Source: a virus. From it: a stretch of DNA of 56,841 bases. The stretch is from the IMG/VR virus record IMGVR_UViG_3300049811_000087, positions 1 to 56,841 of that record. One strand, 5' to 3'. The position numbers were made by a program, and so were the translations under genes. The notes below the pieces were generated by a model, which saw nothing but the letters and a program-made list of their open reading frames with translations, did no database searches and was not told the DNA's origin. Positions 48,887-53,998 of this stretch are shown piece after piece (within the stretch, counting starts at the first letter, position 1; every line of letters starts with the position of its first letter).

Positions 48887-49069
48887 ATGAAGTTCACTGG
48901 AGGATATGTGTTGGGAGCCTTGACGGTCGTTGGCATGGGGGTGTCATTCGTCGCAGGGATTGTCGCATGTGATTGGACATACTCCAAGAAGCAGGAGGCT
49001 GCATCTAAGATTTCAGACGCAACGGTAGCAAGCGTCATCGGTGAGTACATCAAGGCAAAGAGGAACTAA
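48887..49069 (+). CDS. array gene 11: 60-aa single-pass membrane protein
   Basis: MKFTGGYVLGALTVVGMGVS..., membrane helix to ~27, then a charged helical tail. There is no promoter repeat before it, so it is read through from upstream or served by an unseen promoter. ATAGGAGG is upstream; the stop overlaps the next start. Confidence 0.7.
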   Translation: MKFTGGYVLGALTVVGMGVSFVAGIVACDWTYSKKQEAASKISDATVASVIGEYIKAKRN

Positions 49070-49299
49070 TGGTCATTATCCCGATTGAACCGAACACTTT
49101 GGATATCATCGCTGCTATGAACGGTGGTTTGAAGCCAAAGATCGACCCCAAGGAACATTCGAGCTTCATCTATCATGGTAAAGACAAGCTGAACGAGATT
49201 GTGCCTTCGATCTACGTTGGTACTTTATTGGCGTCTGGAGACTATCAGATAATCGAGATGCGGGCGATTGTCAAGAACGTTGAAGAAAAAGGAGTATAA
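49069..49299 (+). CDS. array gene 12: 76-aa soluble protein
   Basis: MVIIPIEPNTLDIIAAMNGG..., ends RAIVKNVEEKGV. Coupled by overlapping stop-start to both neighbours. Unknown function. Confidence 0.65.
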   Translation: MVIIPIEPNTLDIIAAMNGGLKPKIDPKEHSSFIYHGKDKLNEIVPSIYVGTLLASGDYQIIEMRAIVKNVEEKGV

Positions 49300-49451
49300 T
49301 GTCAGAGAAGCCTGTCGGTAAAGAGACGTACGAGATTCTCAAGATCCTTAAGCAGACCTACATCGATGAGGGTCTGTGGATGAAGAATCGTATTCGGTGC
49401 GAGAACATCCAGGCAGACATCGACCTTTACGAGAGGTTCAACAAAAAATAA
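49299..49451 (+). CDS. array gene 13: 50-aa helical protein
   Basis: MSEKPVGKETYEILKILKQT..., highly charged and helical. AAAAGGAG is upstream. Its TAA stop is also the start of the next promoter TAACA box. Unknown function. Confidence 0.65.
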   Translation: MSEKPVGKETYEILKILKQTYIDEGLWMKNRIRCENIQADIDLYERFNKK

Positions 49452-49480
49452 CAGGTTTTACAACGCTTATAACGAGAGAC
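49449..49480 (+). promoter_or_regulatory. repeated promoter copy 13
   Basis: TAACA overlapping the upstream stop, 14 bp, TATAAC at 49468-49473 (one base off), GAGAGAC. Confidence 0.75.
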
Positions 49481-49496
49481 AACAGAAGGAGTTGTA

Positions 49497-49730
49497 ATGC
49501 TTGCAGTAACCGCATTCTGGTCGAACGATTCGTTCCGACTGAACTACGTGTCTGACGACATCGCAGAAGCTGTTCCGAGCGCTTTCATCAAGGCTTACCC
49601 TGAGGGGGCGGCCATGGTGAAGAAGCACATCGAGAGCAGGAAGCTGACGAAGTCCGGCAAATACGTGTTCGTCACGGGCGAAGATGGACGACTGCTAGGG
49701 TACGAGCGAGTACGAGACAACGAGGGCTGA
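49497..49730 (+). CDS. array gene 14: 77-aa soluble protein
   Basis: MLAVTAFWSNDSFRLNYVSD..., beta/alpha, with KYVFVTGEDGRLLGYERV near the end. GAAGGAG is upstream. Own promoter and terminator. Unknown function. Confidence 0.75.
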   Translation: MLAVTAFWSNDSFRLNYVSDDIAEAVPSAFIKAYPEGAAMVKKHIESRKLTKSGKYVFVTGEDGRLLGYERVRDNEG

Positions 49731-49740
49731 AAGGAGCTCA

Positions 49741-49775
49741 AAAGGTTGGGGGTGGCAACACCCCTTTCCTTTTTT
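49741..49775 (+). terminator. intrinsic terminator
   Basis: GGGGTG-GCAA-CACCCC, a perfect 6-bp stem with a stable tetraloop, then a T-run. Confidence 0.9.
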
Positions 49776-49776
49776 G

Positions 49777-49808
49777 TCACATTATTCACAACGCTTATAA
49801 TGAGAGAC
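49777..49808 (+). promoter_or_regulatory. repeated promoter copy 14
   Basis: TCACA, 14 bp, TATAAT at 49796-49801, GAGAGAC. Confidence 0.8.
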
Positions 49809-49826
49809 AACCATAAGGAGACTAAG

Positions 49827-50039
49827 ATGAACCGAGTTCTTGGTAAGCTTGAAGTCGTTGTGAATGACGGACGTTGGCACGCCTACGGAGATCTCACTGA
49901 TCCTGGAACAAACTACGCTATGGGCGTATTGACCGGGATGGGTGGAATCAACGAAACGGTGACCAACGGCATCTGGGAGTTCACAGTGGTTCAGGCTGAA
50001 GACGGACTGTTGATGACATCACTGTTGCCAATCAGTTGA
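49827..50039 (+). CDS. array gene 15: 70-aa soluble protein
   Basis: MNRVLGKLEVVVNDGRWHAY..., beta-rich, ends LLMTSLLPIS. ATG 49827 follows TAAGGAG; an earlier in-frame ATG lies in the terminator. Last unit of the array. Unknown function. Confidence 0.75.
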   Translation: MNRVLGKLEVVVNDGRWHAYGDLTDPGTNYAMGVLTGMGGINETVTNGIWEFTVVQAEDGLLMTSLLPIS

Positions 50040-50048
50040 ATCAAAAAG

Positions 50049-50079
50049 GGATGGCCCCTAACAAGGGCTTTCTCTTTTG
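50049..50079 (+). terminator. intrinsic terminator (array type)
   Basis: GCCC-CTAACAA-GGGC followed by TTTCTCTTTT; closes the array. Confidence 0.8.
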
Positions 50080-50114
50080 CAATGACTATTATTTTTAGTC
50101 GTATAGGGAAACAA

Positions 50115-50390
50115 ATGGAAGAAACAATACAAGAGTATATTGTACGGTCGTTTGAAAAAGCTTTTATTGACACTAATTGGTTAAAAGGTTATTTGTGTTT
50201 ACGCTGTCATCCAAAAGGTTTGCTTACGGACGACCGTCCAGATGGAACGACATGGTGCCCGTATTGTGGTAAAGATCCGCTTATGCATGGGCCTGAAATC
50301 CCGGTAAAACCTATTAAAGAAAAATTAAAAATGCGAGGAAGTAGAGCTACAGCCATGTGGGTCGATGAGATTTATAGGATGGATATATGA
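50115..50390 (+). CDS. zinc-ribbon-like small protein
   Basis: A 91-aa protein with YLCLRCHPKG and TTWCPYCGKDP: two CxxC pairs spaced like a zinc ribbon. ATG 50115 follows AGGGA; an in-frame ATG at 50082 abuts the terminator and has no ribosome-binding site. Codons turn A/T-ending, unlike the array. Confidence 0.65.
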   Translation: MEETIQEYIVRSFEKAFIDTNWLKGYLCLRCHPKGLLTDDRPDGTTWCPYCGKDPLMHGPEIPVKPIKEKLKMRGSRATAMWVDEIYRMDI

Positions 50391-50572
50391 AAGCTATTGA
50401 GTTATTTCACATGTTAGGTGACGTTGGTGTTTATAATAACCAGCGGTTAAGCGAATATAAAGTAGTAGGGCCTGATGGTCGATCAATTTCTGGCGTTCAT
50501 TTTAATCATGAAAAAAAACAAGTAATTCTTCGTCAAAGAAACATTAAAGTTGAAAATCGAGTTGATTTATGA
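50387..50572 (+). CDS. 61-aa small protein
   Basis: MKAIELFHMLGDVGVYNNQR..., ends NIKVENRVDL. Four-base overlap with the previous gene. Unknown function. Confidence 0.65.
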   Translation: MKAIELFHMLGDVGVYNNQRLSEYKVVGPDGRSISGVHFNHEKKQVILRQRNIKVENRVDL

Positions 50573-50590
50573 AGTCTATGGAGGAATTTA

Positions 50591-51070
50591 ATGACTAGAA
50601 CACGAACTGAACAACCATTACAAATGGGAGCGCGTAAAAAAGCTCGTCGTCTTCATAAAGTGGAAAGCATGATTGCCGAACTTCAATCTGAATATGAAGA
50701 ATTAAGAGCTGATCTCTTAGACTGGAAATGGCGTGAGTCTAAGCGTCTTGGTGTTGATGTTCCCGCCAATGCTCTTTTGTTAGACATTCTTGAGCTTATT
50801 GAAATAACGGAGGATGACAAATGGCTTTGGTTAGGTGTTACTAACAACAAAAACCTGCCGACCATTCGGTATCGAGATGGTCAAAAGGCTCACGAGCGCT
50901 CTGTTGTGCGCGTGCTTGCTGAGTTTTTTGAAATCATTGATGAAGACTGGGAAGGCACGTTGTATCCTACAAATGGTACTGACGATGTAAATCCTTGGCA
51001 CCGGGAATTGAGAGCTCTTCCTGAAGGTAAGTTTAGAGGAACTCCTAGAGGAGTCTATAAATTTGAGTAG
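50591..51070 (+). CDS. coiled-coil protein with a partial HNH-like region (tentative)
   Basis: A 159-aa protein: basic front, coiled coil near 20-50, then WLWLGVTNNKNLPTIRY and AHERSVVRVLAEFF, which resembles the first half of phage HNH nucleases (W-W-G..NN...). The HNH catalytic residues do not follow, so it may be a remnant or a DNA-binding relative. Confidence 0.55.
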   Translation: MTRTRTEQPLQMGARKKARRLHKVESMIAELQSEYEELRADLLDWKWRESKRLGVDVPANALLLDILELIEITEDDKWLWLGVTNNKNLPTIRYRDGQKAHERSVVRVLAEFFEIIDEDWEGTLYPTNGTDDVNPWHRELRALPEGKFRGTPRGVYKFE

Positions 51071-51073
51071 GAG

Positions 51074-52276
51074 ATGACTATGGCCGAAGTAGAACTAAGA
51101 CCACATCAAGAGGAAGCAGTAAAGAATCTAGCTAACGGTAAAATCTTGTATGGCGGTGTGGGTAGCGGGAAAACAAGAACAGTACTAGCATACTACAGAG
51201 AAAAGGAGTCACCTCGTGACATCGTCGTCATCACAACTGCGAAAAAGCGTGACAGTCTCGATTGGGAAAGAGAGGCCGCAAGGTTTGGAATATCCACAGC
51301 TTCTGAGTATACTTCAGACGGCGCTCTCCTTGTGGAGTCATGGAACAACATTGGAAAGCTTGAGCATCTACGAGACCGATTCTTCATTTTTGACGAACAG
51401 CGACTCGTGGGTAATGGAGCTTGGGTTAAGTCATTCCTCAAAATTTCCAGAAACAACCGATGGGTTCTTCTCAGCGCTACCCCCGGAGATTCGTGGATGG
51501 ATTACGCCCCTGTCTTCATAGCCAATGGGTTCTACAAAAACATTACTGAGTTTAAGATGAAGCACGTCATCTATGAAGCATTCTCACGTTACCCTAAAAT
51601 CAAAGGGTACTATAATGAATCTAGACTCGAGATTCTCAGGAACGACGTGTTGGTGGAGATGCCTTATGAACGTCACACTACTCGTATGTTGAACTATCTT
51701 GAGGTGGATTACAACCATAATCTGTTTAACACGGTGTTTCTACGTCGCTGGAATTATGTGGACGACAAGCCAATTAAAGATATTGCTGAGGTCTTTAGGC
51801 TGATGCGGAGAGTCGTCAATTCTCACCCGTCAAGACTTCACATGATTCGAAAGCTTATGACGTGTCATGACAAATTGATTATATTCTACACTTTTAATTA
51901 CGAACTTGATATCCTGCGAGAGTTAAGTTCAGAGATTACGGTTGCTGAGTGGAACGGACATAAGAAAGAACCAATCCCAGATACTGACAAATGGCTTTAT
52001 CTTGTACAGTATACGTCGGGTGCTGAAGGTTGGAATTGTACGTCCACGAACGCAATGATCATGTATTCTCTGACATATTCATACAAGAATTTCGAGCAAG
52101 CACAAGGTCGAATTGACCGCCTAGACACCCAATATGACACGCTTTACTACTATATCTTGGCGTCAAATTCGGTGATTGATCGTGGAATTCGAAATGCGTT
52201 GTCCCGAAAAAAAAGCTTCAACGAGCGTAAATTCTACGATAATTTGATAGATTCTTTCGAATTTGAAGAATGTTGA
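51074..52276 (+). CDS. SF2 DEAD/DEAH-type helicase
   Basis: A 400-aa helicase. Motif I GGVGSGKT (~27-34), motif Ia region VVITTAKKRDS, motif II FFIFDEQ (~103-109; DEQR rather than DEAD/H), motif III LLSATPG, motif V SGAEGWNC and motif VI QAQGRIDRLDT (~358-368). It should unwind DNA or remodel protein-DNA complexes in replication or recombination. It lies immediately before the candidate origin. Confidence 0.9.
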   Translation: MTMAEVELRPHQEEAVKNLANGKILYGGVGSGKTRTVLAYYREKESPRDIVVITTAKKRDSLDWEREAARFGISTASEYTSDGALLVESWNNIGKLEHLRDRFFIFDEQRLVGNGAWVKSFLKISRNNRWVLLSATPGDSWMDYAPVFIANGFYKNITEFKMKHVIYEAFSRYPKIKGYYNESRLEILRNDVLVEMPYERHTTRMLNYLEVDYNHNLFNTVFLRRWNYVDDKPIKDIAEVFRLMRRVVNSHPSRLHMIRKLMTCHDKLIIFYTFNYELDILRELSSEITVAEWNGHKKEPIPDTDKWLYLVQYTSGAEGWNCTSTNAMIMYSLTYSYKNFEQAQGRIDRLDTQYDTLYYYILASNSVIDRGIRNALSRKKSFNERKFYDNLIDSFEFEEC

Positions 52277-52555
52277 AAAAAAAGTCGTTCAAAAACGACG
52301 CCGCTATATAGTAGAAATGGGGTATAATTTGAGTGTAAATGGGTATGAAAGTGCATGAAAGTAGTCGAAAACGCAATATTTTGTGGTGGGGCGTCGGCGT
52401 CATATATTTTTTGTAAAAACTTTATATATTTTTATACCTCTATACGACCTATATGGTGGTGTACGTAGTATAAGGGTGACATTTTATACAAAACTTTTTG
52501 AACCCCTAAATTTACCAAAAACGACGCCTCACCACAAAAGATAGGAGATTTTCTT
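52277..52555. other. AT-rich repeat-bearing intergenic region, candidate replication origin or control region
   Basis: There is no gene here. Contents: hairpin GTCGTT-CAAA-AACGAC (52284-52299); a direct repeat CAAAAACGACGCC at 52290 and 52517; an 18-base inverted repeat, TTTTGTGGTGGGGCGTCG (52379-52396) with 52522-52539 (one mismatch); ATGAAAGT twice near 52346-52362; and an A/T-rich core about 52400-52455. The right arm ends just before the ribosome-binding site of the next gene. Iterons around an A/T-rich core beside a helicase gene suit an origin; an operator pair for the next gene is the alternative. Confidence 0.5.
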
Positions 52556-53074
52556 ATGAGAGGACGATGGAGACCAATTCCAGACTTCCCCGAATACCTT
52601 GTGAACGACCATGGTCAGGTCTATAACACACGTACAGATTCGCTTATGGCGGAAAGCACAACAAGACAAGGAGACCTTAAAGTAACTTTGTCAAAAAACG
52701 GAGAAAGAGTAACCAGATCTGTTAGGGTTTTAGTTGCCGAAGCCTTTGTCGCTAAACCACCAACAGTAGAAGGATTTCATAAGTCTTCTATCCCTGACAC
52801 GGTTATAGTCTTAGATAATGATAAAGACAATTTAATCGCTTCAAACTTAGCTTGGCGTCCAGCCTGGTTTGCATGGAAATACGCAAGACAGTTCCAACCG
52901 TCGTATAGACCTGAGTTCTATTCAAAGCGTGTTATGAATCTCTCAACACGACGTACATATTCTTCAATTTTAGAAGCTGGTGTAACGGAAGGCCTTTTAT
53001 TTGATGACATCTTTAGATCAGCAGTTACGGGTTGTCATATCTACCCAACACAAACGAATTACGTTTTTGTATGA
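52556..53074 (+). CDS. NUMOD4-type protein with degenerate HNH
   Basis: A 172-aa protein. It begins WRPIPDFPEYLVNDHGQVYN, the NUMOD4 DNA-binding motif of homing endonucleases, then RSVRVLVAEAFVAKPP as in HNH homing proteins. The expected NHxDGDK...N...NLxW reads VLDNDKDNLIASNLAW, so the catalytic His is missing. It may be a decayed homing nuclease or a regulator that kept only DNA binding. ATAGGAG is upstream. Confidence 0.75.
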   Translation: MRGRWRPIPDFPEYLVNDHGQVYNTRTDSLMAESTTRQGDLKVTLSKNGERVTRSVRVLVAEAFVAKPPTVEGFHKSSIPDTVIVLDNDKDNLIASNLAWRPAWFAWKYARQFQPSYRPEFYSKRVMNLSTRRTYSSILEAGVTEGLLFDDIFRSAVTGCHIYPTQTNYVFV

Positions 53075-53083
53075 CGTATACGG

Positions 53084-53115
53084 TAATTCCTTCTACAACG
53101 TATATAATAGAGAGA
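53084..53115 (+). promoter_or_regulatory. repeated promoter copy 15 (divergent)
   Basis: TAATT, 14 bp with CAACGT, TATAAT at 53103-53108, AGAGAGAG. It precedes the nuclease-RNA polymerase operon. Confidence 0.7.
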
Positions 53116-53118
53116 GAG

Positions 53119-53149
53119 GTGCTAAAACAGCATTTCTTTCCTATTTTCT
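53119..53149 (+). promoter_or_regulatory. leader hairpin plus T-rich run (attenuator-like)
   Basis: GTGCT-AAAAC-AGCAT (the outer pair is G-T) followed by a T/C-rich tract, just downstream of the promoter and before GGAGG at 53150. Third example of this layout. Confidence 0.45.
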
Positions 53150-53161
53150 GGAGGAATACCG

Positions 53162-53473
53162 ATGCGAGAGTCCAAATATCAGCGTGACCTCATTGAGAGG
53201 ATCTACCACATTTTACCTGGGTCCGTGGTCATCAAGAATGATCCGACTCGGATACAAGGCATTCCAGATTTGCTGGTTCTTTGGGAAGATAAGTGGGCGA
53301 TGCTTGAAGTTAAGCGTTCAATTTATGAAGATTCTGAACCGAATCAGGAATACTATGTTGCAGAAATGGATCGGATGTCATTTGCAGCTTTCATCTACCC
53401 GGAAAACGAAGACGAGGTTCTAGATGCGCTTCAATCAGCATTTGGACTTAAAAGACAAGCACGCATTTCTTAG
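53162..53473 (+). CDS. VRR-NUC-type nuclease / Holliday junction resolvase-like
   Basis: A 103-aa protein with the VRR-NUC core: KNDPTRIQGIPDLLVLW (Asp of the PD motif), WAMLEVKRS (the ExK) and a Gln/Glu-rich helix. Small stand-alone VRR-NUC proteins act as structure-specific nucleases in phage recombination. CTGGAGGAA upstream. It overlaps the next gene by 50 bases. Confidence 0.85.
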   Translation: MRESKYQRDLIERIYHILPGSVVIKNDPTRIQGIPDLLVLWEDKWAMLEVKRSIYEDSEPNQEYYVAEMDRMSFAAFIYPENEDEVLDALQSAFGLKRQARIS

Positions 53474-53984
53474 TCCTAGTAACTATCATTGGATCAACTA
53501 TAGTGATGCCAAACTAGAAGCTAGGTATACAGCAGCGCAAGCAGCTCGACGAGGAACTGATCTTCATTTATTGGCCCACGAAGCCATTCGATTAGGTGTC
53601 AAATTAGCAAAAAGTAATTTAGCATTGTCGACATACGTCAATGATGCAATTAACTACAAGATGACTTCAGAACAAATCTTGTATTACTCAGACAATTGTT
53701 TTGGTACAGCAGATACTATTTGTTTTCGTCGAAATAAATTAAGGATTCATGACCTGAAAACCGGCGTAACACCAACCAGTGAAAAACAACTGGAAGTTTA
53801 TGCTGCTCTATTTTGTTTAGAGTATGATGTGTTTCCTTATGATATTTCGATAGAATTGCGGATCTATCAAAATGATGAAATTCGCGTATTTGACCCAGTT
53901 CCGGAAGCAATCGAATCTATTATGGGTGTTATAGTTGAGCACAACAACCGAATTGAAGAGTTTCGCAGACAACAGAATCTTTGA
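53424..53984 (+). CDS. Cas4/RecB-like PD-(D/E)XK exonuclease
   Basis: A 186-aa protein: RRGTDLHLLAHEAI (the His-bearing first motif), FGTADTICFRRNKLRIHDLK with the catalytic Asp, Asp and Lys, and KQLEVYAALF (the Q-motif of RecB-type nucleases). A Cas4-style Cys cluster is not evident, so I call it RecB-like. It is probably a recombination or DNA-end-processing exonuclease. Confidence 0.8.
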   Translation: MRFNQHLDLKDKHAFLSPSNYHWINYSDAKLEARYTAAQAARRGTDLHLLAHEAIRLGVKLAKSNLALSTYVNDAINYKMTSEQILYYSDNCFGTADTICFRRNKLRIHDLKTGVTPTSEKQLEVYAALFCLEYDVFPYDISIELRIYQNDEIRVFDPVPEAIESIMGVIVEHNNRIEEFRRQQNL

Positions 53985-53998
53985 GAAGGAGGGGTAAC

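Noticed and set aside
46255-49808. Regular repeats that might be a CRISPR array
   Set aside because: The repeats are promoters and terminators, the spacing is irregular, and real genes lie between them.
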